Source: Ceriagrion tenellum (Eukaryota > Arthropoda > Insecta > Odonata > Coenagrionidae). Taken from it: a stretch of 64,000 bases of DNA. Positions within the stretch are counted from its first letter, which is position 1. The number at the start of each line of letters is the position of its first letter. The notes below the pieces were generated by a model. The model saw only the letters and a list, made by a program, of their open reading frames with translations, was not told where the DNA came from and did not search any database. Made by a program: the position numbers and the translations under genes. Shown here one piece after another: positions 21,016 through 30,460 of this stretch. The stretch spans positions 60,782,964 through 60,846,963 of the forward strand of contig OY720637.1 in assembly GCA_963169105.1 (NCBI GenBank), read 5' to 3'.

Positions 21016-21399
21016 ATTTATTTATTCGTTTAGCAAAATTAATAGAGTCTCCAATATCCGTAAAAATGGCACCACTCGTCAAACATGCAACCACACAACA
21101 CTTACCGTGCTGGTTTGCGGGAAAGGGGATTCCACAGCAGGGACCAACCACAGCCTCTCTACCAGAATACCCTCCTGTGAACGGCAGGCGGTGTTTCGGG
21201 AGACCACCCGTCCTTCTGGTAGAGAGGCTGTGGTTGGTCCCTGCTGTGGAATCCCCTTTCCCCGCAAACCAGCACGGTAAGTGTTGTGTGGTTGCATGTT
21301 TGATGAGTGGTGCCATTTTTACGGCCATTGGAGACTCTTTTAATTTTGCTACCTTGAGAGGCCGTAGAGCTCAATTTCCTTTGATTTATTTATTCGTTT
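21016..21399. mobile_element. Long foldback element with 16-bp flanking repeat
   Basis: Arms of about 136 bp (21032-21167 and 21214-21350) are almost perfectly complementary across a 46-bp loop. ATTTATTTATTCGTTT lies outside at 21016-21031 and 21384-21399. A 33-nt single-copy extension separates the right arm from the right repeat. Several short frames on both strands are mirror images produced by the palindrome. No protein or pol III box is recognised, so the class is unknown, but the layout matches the PLE-type insertions in this window. Confidence 0.8.
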
Positions 21400-21568
21400 G
21401 ATTTACGACCAAAAATTCTTCCATTTTTTCGTTTTATCCATTAAAAAGTAGGGAAAGTGTAGGGTTATACACTGCTGGACCAGCCATGCTGCTACCTTTG
21501 CAAAGTCACCCGTCAATACGATCGGCATATAAAGGGAGTGTGCGAATCTCCACAGAGAAAAATCATCC

Positions 21569-21642
21569 GCCTTGGGACCGGGATTCGAACCCGGATCCCT
21601 CGATTTCCGACCGAGTGCTTTAGCCAGTTAAGCTACCGAGGC
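21569..21642 (-). repeat. tRNA-like SINE head, left arm
   Basis: The minus strand has GCCTCGGTAGCTTAACTGGC, a B box in CCGGGTTCGAATCCCGG, and anticodon-loop-like TCGGAAA. Two extra bases sit in the acceptor (TCCCAAGGC). Confidence 0.75.
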
Positions 21643-21649
21643 GTCCTCT

Positions 21650-21790
21650 TCCCCTGTGGATTTTTTTTTCCTTTTTTTCCCCTTTTTTTCCCTTTTCCTT
21701 TTTTACCTTTTCCTTATTTTCCCTTTTCCTTTTTTTCCCTTTTCCTTTTTTTCCTTTTCCTTTTTTTCCCTTTTCCTTTTTTTTCCCCTG
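21650..21790. repeat. Polypyrimidine tract (CCCTTTTCCTTTTTTT)n
   Basis: About 140 bp of irregular T/C repeats form the loop between the two SINE heads. The long proline/phenylalanine-rich and lysine/glycine-rich frames in this place are artefacts. Confidence 0.9.
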
Positions 21791-21815
21791 TGCATTTTTT
21801 AAGCACAAAAGCAAA

Positions 21816-21887
21816 GCCTCGGTAGCTTAACTGGCTTAAGCACTCGGCCGGCAATCGAGAGATCCGGGTTCGAATCCCGGTCAAGGC
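21816..21887 (+). repeat. tRNA-like SINE head, right arm
   Basis: The cloverleaf is well preserved: acceptor GCCTCGG/TCAAGGC, D stem GCTT/AAGC, anticodon stem CTCGG/TCGAG with loop CCGGCAA, T stem CCGGG/CCCGG. A GGC anticodon would be alanine, but C replaces T33. Interpreted as the pol III head of a SINE. Confidence 0.75.
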
Positions 21888-22001
21888 GGATGATTTTTTT
21901 TCTCTGTGGAGATTCGCACATTTTTGCATTGCGGGTGACTCCGTAAAAGTGGAACTCCGTGGCTAGTCCCGGATAGCTTAAAATTTGTCATATAAAGGGA
22001 G

Positions 22002-22745
22002 GGCTGCATCAATACGGATTACATAATACCAGGTATCGATGTTGGTGAAATATGAATAGTACTCAGGACAAGGAAAGTAATAAGCTGGCAGAAATGGATG
22101 ACGTACCAATTAGAGAGCGTGGGGAAGAACAGACAGAAGAACAGAACAAAACTTCATGGAATGAAAATATGATGGAGCGTGGCTGGAGGACTTTGTTAAG
22201 TCACTACGGTGAAATTTCCATGAAATTCGTTTTCTGTAAATCGGGGACCAATTTATGTGGTGTCCTAATATACACCAAACCTTGTTGAATGTGGCATATG
22301 ATTCACTTTTAAGTGGTTGTTTGCCAATATGATAAATTTTTCTGATATAATCAAAACGTTAGAAACAACACAAACTATTCATGACTTCTAATTTTGATTT
22401 ACTGAAAAGATTCACCATCCATTCTATTTATTATATCTCATACATGAGACGAGAGGAAAGAGTCGAGCACTCATATCATCACCCTACTTCATCACTGCAA
22501 GCGTCCTAACCCTCTTCATTCCTTCTATTTTTACAAAGTATTCCACCGGGAAAGTAGGTTTTCATGAAAACCAAACTGCGTGTAGCCTGCCGTATTTGTG
22601 TCCATATTTTCTTCAATTTTAACCTATTAACGTAGCTGTGGTAATAGTCTAAATGTCGCCTATCCCTTACTTCTATTATCGGCTACCCCATTAAATCCTT
22701 CGTCAGCTATTCATTATTGAAAATTAAGAATTTCACAATCAAAGG
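22002..22745. other. Unassigned stretch
   Basis: A 78-codon forward frame (22052-22288, starting MNSTQDKESNKLAEMD) is acidic and has no recognised domain. The rest is AT-rich. Confidence 0.35.
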
Positions 22746-23715
22746 ATTCTTGCATATTTGGTCATTAATATATTTAACTCACAGCCAAAGCTTCACCAAA
22801 TATATAGGCATCCACAGGACTTTACAACACAAAAAAGACATACAGCCGGGTATTTATACAAATATTAGTAGCAAAGTTGAGGATTCGAAAATTTACCAAC
22901 CATTGAGTTTAATATTGAACAATAACAAAGTAAATATTAATTGCAAACAGTAAAGAACTTTGTAAACAACCAACAATTGAATTAACATAAACCAGTAACA
23001 AATTCTGCAAAAAAGCATAAAGTAATAGGGATGAAAATAATTACTCGCAATTTTCAACGCAAAACAAATATAAAATCAAAGTTAGCATTAGCATTGATTA
23101 TATTTTTTAAATGACAATAAAAACAAAAAAACACGGGACTCCGTAGGGGCTCATCCAATCAAACCAATATAATTTCTACTAAGCTAGTCAATGTCAGTTC
23201 TCCTATTACAACTATCACTGTTTTCTATGATCTGTACCATTTCTTGGAACAGTCTTTTCTGCAAACACGATTCATAATCAATAATTTTGGCATTTTTACG
23301 ATCAAAATTATGATTATTTATAATTGTGAGGTCCGAAAGGGTACAAGTTTCTTTAGAAGAACAACGTGTAACTTAGATTTTATACTTGTTTTATGTATTG
23401 AAATTGTAAATCATTAATAATATCCCTATTTCTTTAATTATTTATTTTTTGCAAACTCTGTAACTGGTTTACATAAATTTGATTGTTGGTTGTTTACATA
23501 TTTCTTTACTGCTTGGAGCTGTCATTTACTTTGTTATAGTTCAATATTATTCAATGGTACGTAAATATTCGGTTCCTCAACTTTTGTAATAATATTTGTA
23601 TAATTACACGGCTGTATGTCTCTTTGCTTTGTGTTGCAAGGATCTGAAGATGACAAATACATTTGGCGAAACGTTGGCAGTGAAATACAGACACGAGTGA
23701 CCAAATATTCAAGAA
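22746..23715 (-). mobile_element. Penelope-like element 2 with long inverted arms
   Basis: Arms of about 270 bp (22746-23013 and 23445-23715) are inverted copies with moderate divergence. The spacer encodes a GIY-YIG remnant on the minus strand. The right arm contains CTGAAGA (23644), a weak stem (CAAAT/ATTTG) and GAAACGT (23668), the hammerhead-like core also found in other PLE arms here. A clear target duplication was not found. Arm divergence makes this an older copy. Confidence 0.78.
23197..23355 (-). pseudogene. PLE 2 GIY-YIG C-terminal remnant
   Basis: Minus-strand translation TLSDLTIINNHNFDRKNAKI, IDYESCLQKRLFQEMVQI, ENSDSCNRRTDID then a stop. It aligns in order with the late GIY-YIG part of PLE 1 (SINEDHAIKWTDAKIL ... 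IIKEAIEIRLHPNN), including a conserved E in the QEM position. The GIY and YIG strands are missing. Confidence 0.7.
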
Positions 23716-25060
23716 TTTGCTTATTAGTTAAATTTAGGCCACAGTTACATTAGCCATTAGTCAACTTGAAATTTTACGAGAACCCAACGCCAAACAAGGT
23801 AGAGATAGAATCATTCGAAATAGTAATTCATTTTGAGCTGATATTAAACGAATTATTACTTCATCTATCAATGTACTGATACTACTGGCTTTTAATTAGT
23901 GAATGTATCAGCTGATTAATCAAATTATTAGACTGAACCACCATAATCAATTTCAAAAATCCTACTTCCAATTCTTCTCCAACTTCACGCAATTATTCTG
24001 ATTCGCTAACCTCGTTATTGCGTGCATTCACCAAAAAAAATCGCGATGTATGCTAAAAAAATACGGGAACGTATCTATTTATCACGAAATCAAATAAAAA
24101 AGCTTGAGATTCGGAGAGTGGAAACGTCCATCAGCTGAACAAGAGGGCTTAAATTTAAAAACGCAAAAGGGAAGGAAAACTGTGACCAAACTTGCCTTTT
24201 TTGAGAATCGTCATAAACACAGTGGACCGTGTACAAAATATGATTTTACATCCACGATTCGCTCTTAATTTTCAGATTATTAAAATAAATGTGGCTCTGT
24301 AAAGTTAAAAAAAAACCATGGCTTTGCGAAGAAGAAATGTGTTCCATATGCAAAAGACACGCTTGATATTTTGCGGAAAAAATAATTGCTGTCCATGTGA
24401 AAACATTCACAATGGCGGCGAGCGAAAAAAAGCTTGATTTTATGCTCTTTTCGTTCAATTCGGATCAAAGTAATAATTTGAATCTCATTCACTCCGTTCA
24501 TCACTGCCACAGTCGTTTTTCACGCGGTCAAATTAATTGTGACCGGGTTTTGAACTGTTACTCCACCCAAAGACCCTATCCCAATCCAATAACTAATGGT
24601 TCCGAGCCGACTCTTCTTTGCCTTTGGACTACTTCATGGGATTAAACTCTTGGCGTAGGTGCCCGGGGATTCGTCCGGCGACAACATTTTTCTACTAGCT
24701 AACAGCCACTGTTGTTGAAATCGTAATGTCAACCTGAGAGAAACTGTACAGATGTATTTGGTCTTGGGAGCGCGAATAAAATGAGAACGAGCTTACATAA
24801 TGGAAAGTATTAGCACGAGTCACACCACATCCCCATCCTGACGCATGCTTCGGAAACATAGGCAATGAAGAGAAAGGATGTGTGTAGATCGCAGGCATAA
24901 GCAATTGAATTCCATGGAACAAGAGAAGGAAAAACCAATACTGCCAAGATAGAATAGAATAGAATAGAAAACAATTTTATTTTCCTGGGACAAAGTCCAT
25001 TAGAACATAAAATCAGTTTACATGCCTCCATGAGGAATAAAATACAAAACAAAATACTAA
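23716..25060. other. 1.3 kb unassigned stretch
   Basis: Short overlapping frames only. An (AGAAT)n run lies near 24951-24968. No repeat copy identified. Confidence 0.35.
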
Positions 25061-25701
25061 GGGCCATATTCATAGTCGTTACCTGGGTGTCCCCCTAGGT
25101 GTAGGGGAACCCCTTGGCTCAGAAATGGTATTCATAGTCGCTACCCAGGGGACTGCCGTCCCCTAACCTTTCCCCAGGCCGTCGATTTCCTAGGTAAGGC
25201 ATGAAGCTTACCCAAAGCTCCCCTAATGCAGTACTGCTGCCCCCGCGTGGGTCAAATTGATACTACTGTACTAAAGACAGTGCACGATAATATCAACAAC
25301 TTTCCATAGTAACATCTTCTGTTTACAAACACGGGTACTTATTGAACCACCCTCGTATTCCTCACCATTCATATTATATAAATATTTAAGTAATATTGTA
25401 AACATTCTCTCATATTCCTTTAATCATTTTTCATCAACATCGTGTGACAGGACACTATATTATTGTTTATAGCGTGCTTGGTTGCGGTGAAAAATGAGCA
25501 TCGGAAACATCGAGAGCCATTCAGCGGAACCGTTCATATGTATTTTTCCGCGGGATTGTTGCCAAATCTCTTACCCAGGCGTCCCCTGGCTGGGTGCTAC
25601 CCAGATAAGGTTTATGAATCGCTCAGCGTAGGGGACACCTAGGTGTTACCTTGCTGGGGGACACCCAGGTAACCCCTAGGAATACGACTACGAATACGGG
25701 C
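25061..25701. mobile_element. 641-bp MITE with nested inverted ends
   Basis: The left end GGCCATATTCATAGTCG and the right end CGACTACGAATACGGGC are complementary with few changes, followed inward by TTACCTGGGTGTCCCCC on both ends. A second CATAGTCGCTACCCAGGGG block lies inside each end. No transposase. TAAG occurs on both flanks but is too short to prove a target duplication. Superfamily not assigned. Confidence 0.8.
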
Positions 25702-25944
25702 ATAAGTCTTACAAAAAAAAAGAAAACAAACAAAAAACTTTCAAGTCAGCAAAGAAAAATATCAAATGAGCGAGGTAAATGAAAAATTCTCAATATCAAT
25801 AACCTAAATAATATAATTAAAACAAAAATTCACAATCTGTAATACCTATTAATAAAAAAAATGAAAAAGCAAACAAACATATTTTATAAGACAGAAAAAC
25901 AGCAAATGATTATAGTGAACAAGTAACAATATCATCTCATATAA

Positions 25945-26325
25945 TTGTCTTCTCTTATAGAGGAGAGAAAACGTTTGGGAGACAAAATAAGGAATGAAAG
26001 AATCAGGGAGATAGTCCAGAAGGAACTGCTTCAGGAAAGGATAGAGACAAATAGAATGAAGTGGAGCCGGCACGTAAAGAGGATGGGAACTGACAGAACA
26101 CCGAGGAAAATACATGACGTGGAAATTCAAGGGAAAGGGCCTCGAGGAAGACAACAGGATAGATGGGTGAAAGGCGTGGAAGAGAGCGTAGAGCAATGAA
26201 AGGAGGGTCGGTAAGCAGTGAGAGGAGAGAAATGATGAGAGGATAGAAAAAAGTGGAAAAGATTGTATGAGAAGTAGACCCAGCCAGTGGTTGGAAGCTG
26301 CAATATATGGTGATGATGACGATGT
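25945..26325 (+). mobile_element. LINE G, C-terminal fragment
   Basis: Translation EERKRLGDKIRNERIREI, LLQERIETNRMKWSRHVKRM and KIHDVEIQGKGPRGRQQDRW resembles the end of many non-LTR retrotransposon ORFs (basic helix, WxxHVxRM, GRxxxRW). The 3' end is AGCCAGTGGTTGGAAGCTGC with a (GATGAT) terminus at about 26313-26325. Severely 5'-truncated. Confidence 0.8.
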
Positions 26326-26734
26326 TTGAAGAAGGAAATAATATGGCTCCGGCGATATATAATTACCAGGTGTGATGTAAAGTTTGGGATAGTTTTAGAC
26401 TGAGAAACAGAGTGAAAATCTCATAATTTACATTTTCATACGCTTTGTTTCCAAATACGATTATCTGCTTTAGTAGAGCTTTCGTTCCATCCCTCTTCAT
26501 CCTATCAATAAAACGTCTTGTGAAGCTTCAGCTATCCGTTTGATATTTTATTTAATTATATCCACTGGTATGGGATGGATAGGGTTAGGAATAGCTGGGG
26601 GATGAAATAATATGGGTTGGATGCTCCATTATAGAACGCACACGAAAAGTTGGTCGTTTCAGGCGTAACTTTGTGTAAATTTTAAACAGGATAATGAAAG
26701 CTTGATGATTTCACATAAGGATTGTATACTAAAC
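26326..26734. other. Unassigned AT-rich stretch
   Basis: No gene. It leads into the tandem array. Confidence 0.35.
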
Positions 26735-27182
26735 AGACCCAGCCAATGGCTAGAAACAGTAGTAGATGTTGATGAGTTGTATGAGTCGTTGACTTTCAAT
26801 ACGGTAAATGTGTTTATTTGTCTACGTTTACTAACAGCCCTGGAATTTCAATTTTACGTGATGTAACCAAACAGACCCGGCCAGTGGCTAGAAACAGTAA
26901 CAGATTTCGGCTTGAGGCTTAGTAATAGATGTTGATGAGTTGTATGAGTCGTTGACTGTCAATACGGTAAATGTGTTTATTTTTCTACGTTAACTAACAG
27001 CTCTGGTATTTCAATTTTACGTGATGTAACCAAACAGACCCGGCCAGTGGCTAGAAACAGTAACAGATTTCGGCTTGAGGCTTAGTAATAGATGTTGATG
27101 AGTTGTATGAGTCGTTGACTGTCAATACGGTAAATGTGTTTTTTTGGTTACTTTAACTAACAGCTCTGGCATTTTAATTGTA
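26735..27182 (+). repeat. 163-bp tandem array, about 2.7 units
   Basis: GATGTTGATGAGTTGTATGA begins at 26765, 26928 and 27091, two exact periods of 163 bp. Each unit carries ACCCGGCCAGTGGCTAGAAA, which matches the 3' end of LINE G (ACCCAGCCAGTGGTTGGAAG). Units 2 and 3 are nearly identical; the upstream edge of unit 1 lacks a 25-bp piece. Possibly a SINE with a LINE-derived tail, later amplified. Confidence 0.9.
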
Positions 27183-27539
27183 TGTGGCGGAATGAAAGAT
27201 TACGGGCTTTGTTGGGAGTTCGCAGGGATGTAGGGAAGAGGATTTATGCTAAGATGGGGAAATAAATCGTGTAAAGAGATGGGAGTTTGCGCCCATAAAG
27301 TGAATGAGGCGATTTTCGTTAATTATAAATTTTAAATAATATACAAGAAATAAACAGTAAATGCATACGAAAGAAGTAAATTCATGCTTTGTAATTTATC
27401 GATGGAAAAATCGTTAAATTGTAAAATTAGTGCGTTAGCCCAAAAGCGCTATTGAAAAAATGGGGCCAACGAAGATAGCGGACTGGCTTCAGCTTCTAGA
27501 ATTGACCAGCGTAGCAATTGCCCTTTCCATATACATCTA
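27183..27539. other. Unassigned AT-rich stretch
   Basis: No recognised content. Confidence 0.35.
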
Positions 27540-27870
27540 CATCTACATACTACCCCGCGAGCCGCCGCTTGGGCTTGTGGCAGGGGGTGGTGGGTCACCA
27601 GCCGTGTAAAGATGTAAAAGTTTTGGAGGTGAAATGGTGACATGTCCTATGAGAGTGTGTTTGGAGGAGCTCAGTTTCTACTGTGGTCGATTATTGTGCG
27701 CGGAAAGGACGAGTTTTGTGTGCCTATCTGTTCGGCAGAGTATCTCTCTTATTTTATCGCGTCTGTCAGACCTAGAAATGTAGTGAGGCTTCATGATAAT
27801 ATTCTCTGTGTCGCTCTGAAAAATATCATTTCTTATTTAATCAAGCAGCCTAAGTCCAGCGTGCAGTGGT
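27540..27870 (-). mobile_element. LINE A, 3' end fragment
   Basis: Minus-strand order is SDTENIIMKPH, DAIK-like remnants, FFPRT-type tail, then the 3' UTR (GGGTCCAC-type blocks) and the GTAGATGTAGATGTA terminus at 27536-27552. Heavily truncated at the 5' side. Confidence 0.8.
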
Positions 27871-28455
27871 CTGTCTACAGTTGGAAAAAATCGAGGAGGA
27901 GGAAAAGGGAAACGAAGGATCGGAGGAAAGGATGCAAATAAATTTACAATGGGAGGAATGGCTGTCGTGAGATCCCACATGACCGGACCGCTTCGGCGAC
28001 CGCGAGATGCACAGAGGGAGAAGCAATTCAGTGCGACGGGAGGACAAGCGGCTATTACTAACCGCGCCGGGTCGAATGGACAGGGTGGACGGGAGGGATA
28101 AGAGAATCACGTCCCGGGGACTCGCGTGTCAAAAGCCGAGGCGGCTCACGCTACCGGTCGGGGTCGCCTTGAGCCATTAAGGAAGGAGAGGACGGGGATG
28201 AGGGGAACGCTTAGTCATCCGGGATTTAGCACGGGAGAATAATGGTCCCCATGGGGATGGCAAGACGCGACGTCCGCGAAGGGCAAACACCGCAACAGAA
28301 TTAGTAGAACCAAATCGTACCAACCTATCCCCCAAAGCCGGGTTAAAGAGGTAACTTTCTCAGCACAAAATCAGGAGATCAAGGTAAAATTTTTGTACTA
28401 ATATATTCATCACTAAAAACATCGATGGCCGTGCAATCCAAAGATTGTTTGACTG
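27871..28455. other. CpG-rich unassigned stretch
   Basis: 27950-28330 is GC- and CpG-rich relative to its surroundings. No protein, rRNA or tRNA signature recognised. Confidence 0.4.
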
Positions 28456-29285
28456 TAGTCTTCCACCCTCCCCTATCTATTGCAAGTTACCTTACTTCCT
28501 GGTATCTTTCCCTATGTAACTTCCTCTTCATTTGGTAAATGAACTTATTCCTGGGTCTTCCTCCGGGGACTTTTCCCTCCATTTTACCATCAATTCACAA
28601 ATCACAAGTTCTTCACAAATCCATTGTGTTCAGGGTGTGTCCAATCCATCAGGTTTTTCTTTTCTGTAAGGTGTTCCATATGATCCTCTCCTCATCTACT
28701 CTCCGGTAAACCTCATCATTTCTTGTTAATATTGCTGTTTTCAGGTATTCTCGTCGCGTGTTTAGTTTTTTGACTACAGTTTCTCCCCTCTTTCCCTTAT
28801 AAATAATAACAATTATTACAACATGTCCAACGGACCTGAAGACGCCCCCAGGAAGAGGGGAGAAACTGTAGTCAGAAAAACTAAACACGCGACGAGAATA
28901 CCTGAAAACAGCAATATTAACAAGTATATGAGTCGCGGAAGCCTTCAAAGAAATCTCATCATTTCTTATTTTGTCCGTCCATTTTATCCTTAGCACTCTT
29001 CTCCAGAACCAGGTTTCAAAGGATTCTTGTCTCTTCTAGTGAGCTTTTCCAATGGTCCATGCTCCCGATCCATAGAAAGCCACGCTCCACACGAATATTT
29101 TCACATACTCAGAGTGAGTCCAATCCATCCGGTTCTTCTTTTGTGTACAGTGTCCCATATGATCTCTCCTCTTACACTCTCCTGAACACTCCATCATTTC
29201 CTATTTTGTTCGTCCATTTTATCTTCAGCATCCTCCTCCAGCACCAGGTTTCGAAGGCTTCTATTCTTTTCTGGTCAGCTTAACT
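28456..29285 (-). mobile_element. LINE D, two partial copies, interrupted
   Basis: Minus-strand pieces of the RTE-like C-terminus: WCWRRML-type, LRIKWTDKIRN, a break, then EVYRRVDEERIIWNTLQKRK and a PRNKFIYQMKRK-type segment ending near 28456. A second partial copy (29115-29281) precedes it in the same orientation. The main copy is split by a palindromic insertion at 28712-28967. Confidence 0.85.
28712..28967. mobile_element. Palindromic PLE-like insertion in LINE D
   Basis: The LINE D sequence CTCATCATTTCTT is duplicated at 28712-28724 and 28955-28967. Between them are about 74-bp arms (28722-28796 and 28851-28924) differing by about two positions, a 54-bp loop and a 30-nt single-copy extension. 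The loop and right arm contain CTGAAGA (28837) and GAAACTGTAGTC (28862), the hammerhead-like signature of other PLE arms. It encodes no protein and is probably a solo inverted pseudo-LTR derivative. High arm identity argues for a young insertion or gene conversion. Confidence 0.85.
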
Positions 29286-29559
29286 AACATATTATCTTTC
29301 CACTTATTAGGATTATCTACCAGTTAACGTAAGTTTACACGGTAAAGTGTAATAATCCTGTACCTTTTTACATGTTAACGCACCTTTATTCTGACACAAA
29401 TTGTTTATTAAATCTCAGCATACGTCATATCCCGCTTCATTCCTACCCAATTTAACGGGATATATCTTTAAAGTAACTCGACGGATTCGTAACTATTAAA
29501 CCCGTGGCTAAATGTTTGCGCCAACGGTCATTAGTTAAGAAAATTAAACCAAGTATTAA
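29286..29559. other. Unassigned stretch
   Basis: No recognised content. Confidence 0.3.
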
Positions 29560-30460
29560 CTTAAAACCAGTTTCTGCACCACACAACGTTTCACTCCATT
29601 TTAAACTCTTTGAAAAAACTTCCCTTGACATTAAGATGCAGTGTCTCTGTCATTAGTAAGCTCATTTATACTGCTGAACACGTCATTTAACTGTCCTGGA
29701 ATAGAACCAACGTTCCTCCTATGCAGTAGCTAGGGAAATAAATTGTTCTACTCGTTCCAATTTCTGCCATACAGAAATTTTGATGCAATCACCTCTTTCG
29801 CTTTTTTTCCCGGAAGGACAGCTCCAGATCTTTGTCTACAGCGGCTAATTTTCGCCTTCTTTTCCCTAAGATACCATTTTTCTGCAACATATGCAAGATT
29901 ACACTCCATTTAAAACTCCACAACCATTTTTTTTTAATCCAAACAAAATATCTCCATCATTGGCTAGCACACTCATTATGCATAGCGCGTCATTAAAATT
30001 TCCCGAAAAAGTGCATGTTTTTATCATCTTTCAACACCTTCTCCAGGAAAATACGTTGTTCCACTAGCTCCAGCTTATGCCGTACTGTAATCTTGATGCA
30101 ATCGCCTCCTCCTCTTTGCTACCGAAAGGATTGCTCCAGACATCTTCGTCTACCTCGGCCTACATTCGTCTTCTTTTCCCTAAGACTCCACGTATCTGCA
30201 CTTTACAACATTACACTTCCTTTAAACTATTTAACAAACTTTTCTAACGTCCATATTCAATCTCTCCGTCGTTAGCTAACTTGCTCATACCGCTGAACGC
30301 GTTGTCATCGAACTGTGTTGCAAAAGAACCAATTTTTCTTCGACGCACAAGCCAGGGAAATAATTTGTTATACTGCCTCCAGTTGGCGCCCTGAACCAAT
30401 CCTGTAGCGATCATCTCCTCCACATTGCTGCCTGCTGGACAGCTCCACGGTCGCGTTAAT
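29560..30460 (-). repeat. Three degenerate tandem units of about 310-330 bp
   Basis: Blocks recur in order: CATTTTAAACTC / CATTTAAAACTC / TTCCTTTAAACT; GCTAGGGAAATAAATTGTT / GCCAGGGAAATAATTTGTT; TTGATGCAATCACCTC / TTGATGCAATCGCCTC / GTAGCGATCATCTC; CTTCTTTTCCCTAAGA twice. On the minus strand one unit reads like a worn ETW-type LINE segment, so the array may come from an RTE-like C-terminus. Confidence 0.65.

Larger units (their letters stand above)
21526..22001. mobile_element. Head-to-head tRNA-like SINE pair in one insertion
   Basis: CATATAAAGGGAG flanks the unit at 21526-21538 and 21989-22001. Inside are inverted arms (21539-21642 and 21816-21920), each holding a complete tRNA-like head plus CTCTGTGGAGATTCGCACA. 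They are separated by a polypyrimidine tract. A 68-nt single-copy extension follows the right arm. One pair of target duplications around both heads means the inverted pair was inserted as a unit, not by two events. Frames of 95 and 71 codons here are translations of SINE sequence. Confidence 0.85.

Noticed and set aside
21538..21929. Open frames such as GTGIRTRIPRFPTECFSQLSYRG-type sequences and proline/phenylalanine-rich tails
   Set aside because: They are translations of tRNA-like SINE heads and the polypyrimidine tract, mirrored on both strands.
22717..22953. 78-codon forward frame
   Set aside because: Lies within the left arm of Penelope-like element 2 and has no counterpart frame in the other arm.
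26735..27182. CRISPR-like array
   Set aside because: Units are 163 bp contiguous tandem repeats without short spacers, in an arthropod-like genome.
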